A stretch of DNA of 7,191 nt from NIC37A-2 sp050289625. Lineage in GTDB: Bacteria > Myxococcota_A > Polyangia > Polyangiales > Polyangiaceae. A model generated the notes under the pieces. The model made no database searches and was not told where the DNA came from. It saw nothing but the letters and a program-made list of their open reading frames with translations. This document shows, piece after piece, positions 1-7,184 of this stretch (position 1 is the first letter of the stretch; each line of letters starts with the position of its first letter). A program made the position numbers and the translations under genes. Location of the stretch: contig JBNKGC010000267.1 of NCBI GenBank assembly GCA_050289625.1, forward strand, positions 1 to 7,191, in the 5' to 3' direction.

Positions 1-3000
1 CGAGCCACACAGGAGGCGCTGGTATTTGGCCTGGCCAAGAAGGTCCCGCAGCTGAGGGACAGGCTCTACTGGGCCGCGTGCGCAGCACTAGAGGAGGGGC
101 GCATCGACGATGCCATCGCTACCTATGCCCGGGCGATCGAGTCCCAACCGAGCGGCACCGTGGCGCCCCTGGCCCGAGCCCGACTCCTCGAACGCCGTGG
201 CGACCTCAAAGGGGCAAGGGACGGATTCGAGCAGGTCCTGCCGCGCCTCAAGGGGTCCGAGCTCGAGATCACGCTGCGGAGCTTGATGCGGCTGAGCCTC
301 GACCTGAAGGATTTCGACACAGCGAAGAAGCATCACGAAGCCTTGGTCAAGAAGGCGCGTGGCTCCCTCTACGTCCGTGCGGAGCTCGGTCGCGAGCTTT
401 TGACCCGCGGTGAAAACGAGCGCGCGGTCGCCGAATATCGGAAGGTGGTCGAGGCCTCTCGGGGAGACAACCGGGCACTCGCGCCCGCCCTCCGCGATCT
501 GGGAGCCGCACTGATCGCCACGGGACAGGCGCGGGAAGCCATCGGTGTTCTCCGGCAGGGCCTGCGAGCCGCCGCGGGCCAGTCGGGCATCAGCCGAGAA
601 ATCGACGAGCTCTTGGTCCAAGCGTATCGCCTGGAGGGTCGCCTCCCCGAATTGCTCGCCGAACTGGAGAAGCGCGGCGGAACCAGCTTCGATCGCCTCG
701 TCCTTTTGGGAAAGCTCTACGAAGAGACCGGCAACGTCGAAAAGGCGCTCGATGTTTACCGAAAGGCCCTCCGCCTCGATCGCCGAGCCATCGAGACGCG
801 GCTCAAAGTGGTGCAGCTCCTCGAGCTGTCGGGTGAGCTCGACGAAGCGATCGCTCAGTACGAAGAGCTCGTCCGAGCCGCTCCCGATGACAGCTCACTC
901 ACTTTTCGGTTCGTGGAGGCGCTCCTGCAGCGTGGCGAGCGAGCGCGCGCCCTGCGCCATCTCGATCAGCTCGAGCGACGCGTCCTCGGCGACGAAGACG
1001 CCCTCGTCGCCCTCATCGATTTCTACGAGCGGATCGGTGAAACCGATCGGGCTCGAAAGGTGCTCGAACGCCTTTCAGCGACCGGCGTCCGTGACCCGCG
1101 CCATCTGGTCGAGCTCGGCAGCCGCTACTGGCGCGATGGCAAACGCGATGCAGCGCGAGCGACGTGGAAGAAGATCCTCGTCGTCGAGCGAGATCGCGCA
1201 CGCGCGTTGGTGACCCTCGGCGAGGTCTATCTCGACCACGATCTCAGCACCGAAGCGCTCGAGGCCCTTCGCAAAGCCGTCGAGCTCGCACCAGGCGAAA
1301 CCCAGCACCGCCGCTCTTTGGCCGTGGCCCTCGAGCGGGTCGGGGCAGCATCGACGGGCGCCTCCCAGCGCACCTACTACGACGAGGCCCTGAAGGCCTG
1401 GGAAAAGCTCCTCGAGATGGCGCTGACCCCAGGCGCGACGCGTGGCAGCCATCTCGCTCGCGAGGCGCGGAGTCACATCGTCAAGGCGTGGCGGCGCACC
1501 GACCAGCTGCAGAGTCGCATGGTGCCTTTGGCGCGACGGCTGAACGGTTCCCCACCCGATCTCGAAGCAGGGCGTCTGCTCGCGGAAGCGCAGCTCGAGT
1601 TGCGCGACCACGCGGCAGCCGAGCGAACGCTGCGCAAGATCGTCACCAAGGAACCGGGAGACATCGCCAGCCTGCTTTCCCTCGAGCGAGTGCTGGTCGC
1701 CCAGAAGAAGCTCGATGAAGCGATCGGGATCCTCGAACGCCTAGTGAAGCGCGAGCCGCGCCGCGCTCGCGAGTACTACCAGCGCATGGCTCGCTATGCG
1801 GCAGAGCAGTACCAAGACGAACGCGCGATCCGCTACGCCGAACGCGCCGTGGAGCTGAGCCCCGACGACGCTCACGGCCACCAGAAGCTGGGCGAGATGT
1901 ACCGGCGTCGTCAGGAAACCGACCGCGCCATCGCAGCCTTCCGCAAGGCCATCGCGAAGAACGATCGCTTGTATCCGGCGTACTTCCAGTTGGCCGAGCT
2001 GTTGATTGGCAAAGGAGAAGACGAGGAAGCCGATCGCTGGCTCAGGCGGGTCGTTCGCTCCGCCCCGGACGAAGAGCTCGTCTCTCGCGCCGCACGTCTG
2101 AGCCTGCAGATCAACCTCTCCCGGGGATCCATCGAAATCCTGGAGGCCGATCTTCTGCCCTTGGCGCTCGGACAGCCCGATAGACCCCTCTATCGGCGCC
2201 TGCTCGTCGAGGTGTACGGCACCGAGGCATTTCCCTTGGTGCATCGCCTCCAGTCAGGCGACGCCAGCGAGCGTCAGGCCGCCGAAGAGGCCCTGAAGCG
2301 CCTCGGCGAACGTGCGGTCAAGCCACTGCTCGACGCCTTGTCCGACGAACGGCGTGAACAACAGCGCACCGCGGTTCAACTCCTGGGTTACGTCCCCACG
2401 CGCGGTGCGGGCCCAGCCCTCCTCTCGTATGCGGCCGGCGACGCGCCAACCCCTCTGCGCACCCAGGCGGTCCTCGCCGCAGCGGCAACGCGAGATCCCC
2501 GTTTGCTGCCGAAGCTCGAAGAATTGATCTTCGACGACGGTCGCCCCCGTGACGACGTGGTGGCTCGGGCGGCCGCGTGGGCCGTTGCCGAGATGGGCTC
2601 ACCGCGCGCAGCACCTCTCTTGCGCCGAACGACCGAAACCCAAGTCCCCAGTCTGCGTGCTCTCGCCGCGCTCGGACTCGGTCGACTCGCGCTGGCCGGC
2701 GAGGTCCCCTCCCGTCCGATCCACGAGCGTCTCGAGGAAATCGCCCTCGGCACCGACGTCGGACCGTTGCCACGCGCGGCGGCCGCCTTCGCCCTCGGAG
2801 AGCTCGCTTCCGCGGGGCGGCTGGTCAATCCAAAGGCGGCGCAAAATTCACTGGTCGCGCTCCTCGACGCTCCCGATCCCCTGGTTCAGAGCCACGGCAT
2901 GCTGGCCCTGGCGCGCCTCGGCAGTGCCTCGGTCGATCGAGCCATCGCCGAAGCCCTCACCGGGCCGGACGAAAGTGTGCGCCGCGCGGCCTGCCGAGCG

Positions 3001-3780
3001 GCTGTGGTCCGAGCGGGAGAGCGAGTCGCCGAGTCCGCTCTCGAGCGGATGGACCAGGCACGCCTGGACGCCAACGTCGACGTCGCACTGCTTCTCGAGC
3101 GACTTCTGCCGACGTCCGGCTCCGTCGACGGACGCGCGCGTGCACTGATCGCGTTGACCGAGCCTCTCGCCGAAGCCTCAGTGCTCGCCGTGCGCACCTC
3201 GAGCGACCGCGCCATCGTGGTGTCGCAGGCACTACTCGGGCGGTCCCCCGAGCCCGGTTTTTCACCGCTCACCGACGCGCTCGATCAAGCGGCTCCGGAC
3301 CTCCGCGTGCGAGCTGAAGAAGCGGCCAGTGTGATTGCCCAGCGCCTCACCTCCGCCTACCTTTCGCTCGTCGGACACAATTCGAGCGAGGTGCGCGCAG
3401 CAGCCATCGGCGTGCTCGGACTGAACCAGCGCGATCCACAAGCTCGGGACGCTGTTCTCGATGCACTGAAGGACCCTCATCCCGCCGTGCAGAGTGCCGC
3501 CTTCGAAGCCGTCGAAAACTCACCCCACGCCGAATCGACCACTTTACTGACAACGCTCATCCAAAGTGAACCGGATTGGCGCCTTCGACGACGGGCGGTC
3601 GTAGCGCTCGGTCGGGCCCTCGCTCGGGGCCATGGTGATCGGGTGACTGCGCTTTCGGCGCTCCGCAACGCCAGTCGCACCGATCCGTTGCGGCTCGTGC
3701 GAGACGAGGCTCTGAAAACCCTGGCGGCCCTCGCTCCACCAGGTTCGGCCGAGGTGGCTCCTGCCGAGGACGGCCGCTAG
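1..3780 (+). CDS. Large TPR and HEAT-repeat scaffold protein (5' end missing)
   Basis: The frame is open from the first base to the TAG at 3778-3780 (1259 residues visible). A GTG at 160 is possible, but a clear TPR already lies before it (residues about 21-53, with YWAACAALEEGR and DDAIATYARAI), so the real start is upstream of the window. Residues about 20-690 are tandem 34-residue tetratricopeptide repeats. Good ones lie near 230-261 (LGKLYEETGNVEKALDVYRKAL), 264-297, 398-433, 551-586, 588-621 and 624-655. Residues about 743-1245 are HEAT/PBS-lyase-like helical repeats with recurring VRRAA, VRAAAIGVLG and RAVVALGRAL patterns. Both repeat classes are known protein-protein interaction solenoids. 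I see no catalytic motif and no transmembrane segment in the visible part, so a scaffold or assembly role is inferred. The partner and cellular location are unknown. The repeat assignment is secure; the function is not. Confidence 0.9.
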   Translation, partial: RATQEALVFGLAKKVPQLRDRLYWAACAALEEGRIDDAIATYARAIESQPSGTVAPLARARLLERRGDLKGARDGFEQVLPRLKGSELEITLRSLMRLSLDLKDFDTAKKHHEALVKKARGSLYVRAELGRELLTRGENERAVAEYRKVVEASRGDNRALAPALRDLGAALIATGQAREAIGVLRQGLRAAAGQSGISREIDELLVQAYRLEGRLPELLAELEKRGGTSFDRLVLLGKLYEETGNVEKALDVYRKALRLDRRAIETRLKVVQLLELSGELDEAIAQYEELVRAAPDDSSLTFRFVEALLQRGERARALRHLDQLERRVLGDEDALVALIDFYERIGETDRARKVLERLSATGVRDPRHLVELGSRYWRDGKRDAARATWKKILVVERDRARALVTLGEVYLDHDLSTEALEALRKAVELAPGETQHRRSLAVALERVGAASTGASQRTYYDEALKAWEKLLEMALTPGATRGSHLAREARSHIVKAWRRTDQLQSRMVPLARRLNGSPPDLEAGRLLAEAQLELRDHAAAERTLRKIVTKEPGDIASLLSLERVLVAQKKLDEAIGILERLVKREPRRAREYYQRMARYAAEQYQDERAIRYAERAVELSPDDAHGHQKLGEMYRRRQETDRAIAAFRKAIAKNDRLYPAYFQLAELLIGKGEDEEADRWLRRVVRSAPDEELVSRAARLSLQINLSRGSIEILEADLLPLALGQPDRPLYRRLLVEVYGTEAFPLVHRLQSGDASERQAAEEALKRLGERAVKPLLDALSDERREQQRTAVQLLGYVPTRGAGPALLSYAAGDAPTPLRTQAVLAAAATRDPRLLPKLEELIFDDGRPRDDVVARAAAWAVAEMGSPRAAPLLRRTTETQVPSLRALAALGLGRLALAGEVPSRPIHERLEEIALGTDVGPLPRAAAAFALGELASAGRLVNPKAAQNSLVALLDAPDPLVQSHGMLALARLGSASVDRAIAEALTGPDESVRRAACRAAVVRAGERVAESALERMDQARLDANVDVALLLERLLPTSGSVDGRARALIALTEPLAEASVLAVRTSSDRAIVVSQALLGRSPEPGFSPLTDALDQAAPDLRVRAEEAASVIAQRLTSAYLSLVGHNSSEVRAAAIGVLGLNQRDPQARDAVLDALKDPHPAVQSAAFEAVENSPHAESTTLLTTLIQSEPDWRLRRRAVVALGRALARGHGDRVTALSALRNASRTDPLRLVRDEALKTLAALAPPGSAEVAPAEDGR

Positions 3781-3790
3781 ACTGCGCCTC

Positions 3791-4471
3791 GTGCAGCGGA
3801 TTGCTTCCAGTCGGGGCCTCTCCCGGCGCTCCCGGCTCTTCGAGCGCGAATCGGCGCGCCACGACGCTCCTCCACCTCTTGCGAGGGAGCCTTTTTCACG
3901 CACTCGACTTCGGCGCGCCTCCAGAATCGGCGCTCGAGCTGCGGGGTTGCTCGGGGCCTTGGGTGCATTGGGCTGCCAGGACGTCGACCGATTCGCGCTG
4001 GACGAGGGCGAGACGTACTGCGGGTCACTCGTGAGTGCCCCCGTGTTTCACGAGGGCATCCTGCCGGAAGGAGTCCCGCCGGCGCTCCGCCTTCGTCTCG
4101 ACCTCGACGTGGATCACCTGACGACGCGCCCCGGTCCGCTGACGACGGACGACATCAGCCGCGGGCTGTGCAGCCAGGAGGGCAAGCCGCTGTTCGATCG
4201 AGCCGAGCTTCGAACCATCAGCGAAGTTCTTCACGATCCGATTTCCACCGCCACGTTCGGTAGCGGCAACGACCAAAACTTCTTCGCCTACGTCGACTCG
4301 AGCTGCGCTGCCACGATGCTCGCCATCATTTCGCTCATGGCGGATACGGGCATCGAGGTGAGGCTCTTCAAACCGGCACCCGCTCCCGCCGACGACACCC
4401 CTGCGGGCGAGCGACCCGGCTTCGCTCTCTTCAAATTGCGACGCCAAGCAGCCGAAAACTGCGACTTCTGA
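3791..4471 (+). CDS. Predicted cysteine-containing lipoprotein, function unknown
   Basis: This 226-codon frame starts 10 bases after the TPR/HEAT stop and ends at the TGA at 4469-4471. Residues about 39-62 look like a lipoprotein signal: a basic stretch (RLRRASR), a short hydrophobic stretch (AAGLLGALGALG) and a lipobox ending in Cys62. Gln follows the Cys, so the E. coli +2 Asp inner-membrane retention signal is absent, and outer-membrane placement is inferred. The mature part has four more cysteines (77, 127, 172, 224), enough for two disulfides, and ends NCDF. I recognise no family. The start is doubtful. GTG 3791 has no good Shine-Dalgarno and gives an unusual 38-residue extension with poor coding character. 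No other ATG, GTG or TTG before the hydrophobic stretch is in frame; an ATC at 3926 would give a 16-residue signal. The mature region (3974 onward) is well supported, the first 45 codons are not. Confidence 0.7.
   Translation: MQRIASSRGLSRRSRLFERESARHDAPPPLAREPFSRTRLRRASRIGARAAGLLGALGALGCQDVDRFALDEGETYCGSLVSAPVFHEGILPEGVPPALRLRLDLDVDHLTTRPGPLTTDDISRGLCSQEGKPLFDRAELRTISEVLHDPISTATFGSGNDQNFFAYVDSSCAATMLAIISLMADTGIEVRLFKPAPAPADDTPAGERPGFALFKLRRQAAENCDF
3866..3896 (+). terminator. Possible rho-independent terminator after the TPR/HEAT gene
   Basis: GCTC (3866-3869) can pair with GAGC (3887-3890), and CCTC (3875-3878) with GAGG (3883-3886). The loop is TTGC, and five bases bulge out on the left arm. 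A C and then five T residues (3892-3896) follow the stem directly. This is the usual layout of an intrinsic terminator, about 85 bases after the TPR/HEAT stop codon. It lies inside the reading frame of the downstream lipoprotein as drawn from its only GTG start. Either the hairpin is accidental or the lipoprotein starts further downstream. The stem is short and bulged, so confidence is modest. Confidence 0.35.
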
Positions 4472-4522
4472 CCTCGGCTCGGCGTCCACGGCCCGCCGCC
4501 CACTGGCGCCATCTGCTGTGCT
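4472..4522. other. Convergent gene junction, no strong terminator
   Basis: The lipoprotein gene and the exported-protein gene end tail to tail 51 bases apart. One short GC-rich inverted repeat is visible (CGGCG at 4480-4484 with CGCCG at 4494-4498, 9-base loop), but no T run follows on either strand. It could act as a weak bidirectional stop or RNA stabiliser. There is no clear intrinsic terminator, so factor-dependent termination is possible. Confidence 0.3.
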
Positions 4523-5494
4523 TCAGGGATCGTAGACGAATCCGACGCGCAGCCCCGCGCGAAAGAAATGAGTGCGCTCGCGCCCCCCAGTCGGGAGGTA
4601 GTGGTCGTAGGCCACCGCCAAGCCCGCCCAAGGGACGATGCCACTCGTGTTCAGTCCGGACAGCCCGAGTCCGACTCCCGTGCGAAAGCCGTAGCTCAGA
4701 TCGAAGTCGTCCGCTTCGAAGAGACCGACGGGGCCAACCTCGACTTCGTAGTGCCAAGCAGCATCGTGGAGGCGAAAGACCATCGGAATTGCCGACAGGT
4801 AGGTGATCACGAACTCGGTGGGCTTCGTGTTGGGGCGAATGAGAGCTCCACCACCGAACTCGCCACCCACGAGCATCGTGGCTCGCCCATCGAACCCCAA
4901 GCCCACGAGCAGACGTCCATAGCCGCCGGCACCCAAAGTCCAGGTGTCTTCGGTTTGGCGCACCTGCACCACGCCGCCGCCTTCGGCGTGGAGCGAGAGC
5001 CCATTGCGCACGCTCTGCCTCGCCTCGAAGTCGAGGTTCGGCTCGATCCAAAAGGGGCAATGCTCCCCGGCCTCCTCGAGGGAGAGTTCCAACGCTCGCA
5101 GAGACCTCCACGCCGTCAGCGCCGCTTCAACCCGAGGCGTGACACGCCGCCCGTCCTTTCGGTAGAGGGCTTCGGGATCCCCCGCTCGCGACGCGTCGGC
5201 TTTCAGCTCCGCGAGTGCCCAGGCCCGTGCTTCGGGTACCGAGCGACACACCGACTGGAGCAGATCGGTGCGGATGGCGTCGAAAGCCGCCTCGTCATCG
5301 AACCATCCCAAGGTCTCGCGTGCGCCCACGATGCGCCGCACGTCGGAGACGAGTCCCAGCATCTGGCGCTCGAGCCGAAGATCGACCGACCGCGAAGAGA
5401 CGGGCACCTCCGAGGAAGAACCAGGATCATCGGCACGCGCGGGACCTGCGTGCATGAAAGCACAAGCGATCCCGCCCGCGACGATCCCCCTCAT
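4523..5494 (-). CDS. Exported protein with outer-membrane-barrel-like C-terminal half
   Basis: Read from ATG 5494-5492 this gives 323 residues, ending with the TGA at 4525-4523. The N-terminus is a Sec-type signal: a hydrophobic run (GIVAGGIACAF) then a PARA/DD cleavage site after residue 21. Residues about 30-150 are charged and probably helical, with two cysteines (83 and 146) that could form a disulfide in the periplasm. Residues about 160-323 are rich in Gly and aromatics with alternating strands (GAGGYGRLLVGLGF, WHYEVEVGPVGLF, FFRAGLRVGFVY), as in small outer-membrane beta-barrels. I recognise no family. A TTG at 5515-5513 is an alternative start seven codons upstream and overlaps the pepA stop as TTGA. 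It would add basic residues to the signal peptide. I prefer the ATG as the stronger start codon, though its GAGGG (5512-5508) is rather far away at 13 bases. The position right behind pepA suggests co-transcription. The barrel call is inferred from composition only. Confidence 0.75.
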   Translation of the reverse strand: MRGIVAGGIACAFMHAGPARADDPGSSSEVPVSSRSVDLRLERQMLGLVSDVRRIVGARETLGWFDDEAAFDAIRTDLLQSVCRSVPEARAWALAELKADASRAGDPEALYRKDGRRVTPRVEAALTAWRSLRALELSLEEAGEHCPFWIEPNLDFEARQSVRNGLSLHAEGGGVVQVRQTEDTWTLGAGGYGRLLVGLGFDGRATMLVGGEFGGGALIRPNTKPTEFVITYLSAIPMVFRLHDAAWHYEVEVGPVGLFEADDFDLSYGFRTGVGLGLSGLNTSGIVPWAGLAVAYDHYLPTGGRERTHFFRAGLRVGFVYDP

Positions 5495-5511
5495 CCGCAA
5501 CGGCCGAACCC

Positions 5512-7074
5512 TCAACGCCGTTTGGTGCGCGTCGCGCGCCGCTTCGCCGTTTTCTTGGCTGCGGGTTGTGCCTTGCTCTTTCGGCTCGAGGACTGCTCAG
5601 CAAAGGACTCGGCAAGCCGGAGGAAGGTCATCACCGCGTGGCCCGTCGCACCCTTGGGGTACGCCCCCGACGGTCGATCGTTGAAAACCGCGCCGGGAAC
5701 GTCGCAGTGGATCCAGGGGACCTGCGCCACGAACTCCCGCAGGAACAGAGCCGCCGTGATGGCGCCACCGAAGCGGTCACCCAAGTGCTTCAGATCGGCG
5801 ATGTCGCTCTTCAGCTGCGAGGAAAGCTCCTCGATCAAGGGCATGCGCCAAAAGCTCTCGCCAGCAACTTGGGCAGCGCCCGCCATCTGCTGGGCCAGCC
5901 CTTCGTCCGTCGAGTAAAACGCGGAATACGGCTGCCCGAGAGACACCAGGGTCGCCCCCGTGAGGGTCGCCGCGTCGATGATGGCGTCTGGCTCGAGCCG
6001 CGTCGCATAGGTGAGAGCATCGGCCAACACCAAGCGCCCCTCGGCGTCGGTATTGATGATTTCGACAGTCTTCCCCGACAGAGAGGTGAAGACATCGGCC
6101 GGGCGGTACGCATTGCCGTCGGGCATGTTCTCGGCCGCTCCGATGATGCCGTGCACTTCGACGGCGGGCGCCGCCGCAGCGACCGCCGCCATCAAACCGA
6201 GCACCGCACCAGCGCCGGCCATGTCCGTCTTCATGTCCGCCATCCCCTGCATCGGTTTGATGCAAAGGCCGCCGGAATCGAACGTGATGCCCTTGCCGAC
6301 GAACACCAAACGGCCCTTCGCGCCGCGCGGCGAGTAGGTCAAATGGATCAAACGCGGCTTGTTCGTGCTCCCCTGACCAACGGCGATGTGGAGTGCGTGG
6401 CCCGCACGCGCCAGCGCTTTTTCGTCGAGGACCTGGATTTTCAATCGGCTTTTCTTGGCAACGTCTCGGGCTACTCGCGCGAAGGTCTCCGGATAGAGCA
6501 CGTTGGGCGGCTCGTTCACCAGGTCGCGTGCGATGCAGACTCCGTCTGCGATGGCTTGACCGACGCCAAGCTCGGTCTTGTCTCGCGCGGTGACGGGTCG
6601 GATTGAGTGAATGTCGATGCTACCGAGCTCACGCTTCGGGCGACGCTTGCCAGTGAAGTACTTAGTAAAGCGGTAAGCACCCAGGCACACCCCTTCGCCC
6701 ACCGTCCGGCCACCCCAGGCACCCTCGGGAAGCACGACGGCGATCTTGTGCGGGTCCTGGCTCAGCGTGGCGCGCACGGCCGTGGCCAAGGCATCCCGCA
6801 AGACGGCTTCGTCGGCCGAATCGGCGGGGCCTGCACCGACCAGGATCAATCGAGGAGTCGAAAGACAGCCGAGAGTTGGCACCTCGACGGTGGCGAGGCG
6901 CTTTCCGTCGAACTCCACGCGAGCCAAATGCTCCCCGAGCGCACCACCGAAGGCTTCGTCGAGAGCCTGGAGGGTTGGGTGAGAGTCCAGAGTTCCCTCG
7001 TGGACGACGACTGCCAGGGCGTCGGCACTCGTTTTCGTGGCGTCGGATGAGCTGAGTCGGAGTTGCAGCGACAT
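5512..7074 (-). CDS. pepA: Leucyl aminopeptidase (cytosol aminopeptidase, M17 family) with basic tail
   Basis: This is a metallo-exopeptidase that removes N-terminal amino acids, notably Leu, from peptides. The family is usually a cytoplasmic hexamer. Read from ATG 7074 it has 520 residues, against 503 in E. coli PepA. The signature NTDAEGRL is intact. Counterparts of the E. coli metal ligands K270, D275, D293, D352 and E354 are K261, D266, D284, D343 and E345; catalytic K282 and R356 match K273 and R347, all with identical spacing. The N-terminal domain (about 1-165) is followed by the catalytic domain, including GGAITAALFL near the end. The last 26 residues (495-520) are an extra tail with 12 Lys/Arg and no acidic residue. 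The start was chosen because homology-like sequence begins at MSLQLRL. A TTG at 7146 and a GTG at 7107 would lengthen it, and no strong ribosome site stands before 7074. E. coli PepA also binds DNA in Xer recombination and carAB control; whether this one does is unknown. The next gene follows without a gap and is probably co-transcribed. Confidence 0.95.
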   Translation of the reverse strand: MSLQLRLSSSDATKTSADALAVVVHEGTLDSHPTLQALDEAFGGALGEHLARVEFDGKRLATVEVPTLGCLSTPRLILVGAGPADSADEAVLRDALATAVRATLSQDPHKIAVVLPEGAWGGRTVGEGVCLGAYRFTKYFTGKRRPKRELGSIDIHSIRPVTARDKTELGVGQAIADGVCIARDLVNEPPNVLYPETFARVARDVAKKSRLKIQVLDEKALARAGHALHIAVGQGSTNKPRLIHLTYSPRGAKGRLVFVGKGITFDSGGLCIKPMQGMADMKTDMAGAGAVLGLMAAVAAAAPAVEVHGIIGAAENMPDGNAYRPADVFTSLSGKTVEIINTDAEGRLVLADALTYATRLEPDAIIDAATLTGATLVSLGQPYSAFYSTDEGLAQQMAGAAQVAGESFWRMPLIEELSSQLKSDIADLKHLGDRFGGAITAALFLREFVAQVPWIHCDVPGAVFNDRPSGAYPKGATGHAVMTFLRLAESFAEQSSSRKSKAQPAAKKTAKRRATRTKRR

Positions 7075-7108
7075 GCGTCTTTTCTTGGACCTTCCTACGA
7101 GGCTCACC

Positions 7109-7177
7109 GCAGGCGGTGGGCCCGACGAGCAAAGCGAGGAGGACAAACCTCAGCACACCTCCGAGCCCCATTGTCAC
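7109..7177 (-). other. Lipoprotein-like signal sequence out of frame with pepA
   Basis: A frame starting at GTG 7177 (or ATG 7171) encodes MTMGLGGVLR and then a hydrophobic run FVLLALLVGPTAC, with Cys23 at 7111-7109. This resembles a lipoprotein signal, although Pro at position -3 of the lipobox is atypical. A strong ribosome site sits 7 bases before the GTG. The frame continues to 6662, but from 7074 on it overlaps pepA in another frame and reads like a shadow (Arg/Gly/Pro/Ser-rich), so only the leader is plausible. It could be the start of a short overlapping gene, a signal peptide split from pepA by a frameshift, or chance. Confidence 0.35.
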
Positions 7178-7184
7178 CCCCGTG

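Noticed and set aside
841..1730. Repeated DNA word GA(C/T)GAAGCGATCG at about 841 and 1714
   Set aside because: It encodes the TPR consensus DEAI in two repeats. This is protein-repeat signal rather than a regulatory site or mobile repeat.
2577..3317. A 246-codon frame within the HEAT region
   Set aside because: It is a second frame of the same strand with an Arg/Ser/Pro-rich product. The HEAT repeats in the main frame explain this stretch.
4568..5917. A 449-codon open frame on the + strand
   Set aside because: It lies antisense to the exported-protein gene and to the 3' end of pepA, whose reading is secured by catalytic motifs and a signal peptide. Its protein has no recognisable domain, and long antisense frames are common in high-GC DNA.
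5566..6606. A 346-codon open frame on the + strand
   Set aside because: It is wholly antisense to pepA, with a His/Arg/Asp-rich translation typical of a mirror frame.
5550..7088. The 9-mer TTTTCTTGG at 5550, 6450 and 7080
   Set aside because: On the coding strand it is CCAAGAAAA, which arises from Lys-Lys codons in or just before pepA. Three copies at irregular spacing do not suggest a binding site.
6662..7177. The full 171-codon frame starting at the lipoprotein-like leader, taken as a complete gene
   Set aside because: Only the first part resembles a real protein. Beyond 7074 it overlaps the N-terminal part of pepA in another frame and reads as low-complexity Arg/Gly/Pro/Ser. I kept only the leader as a feature.
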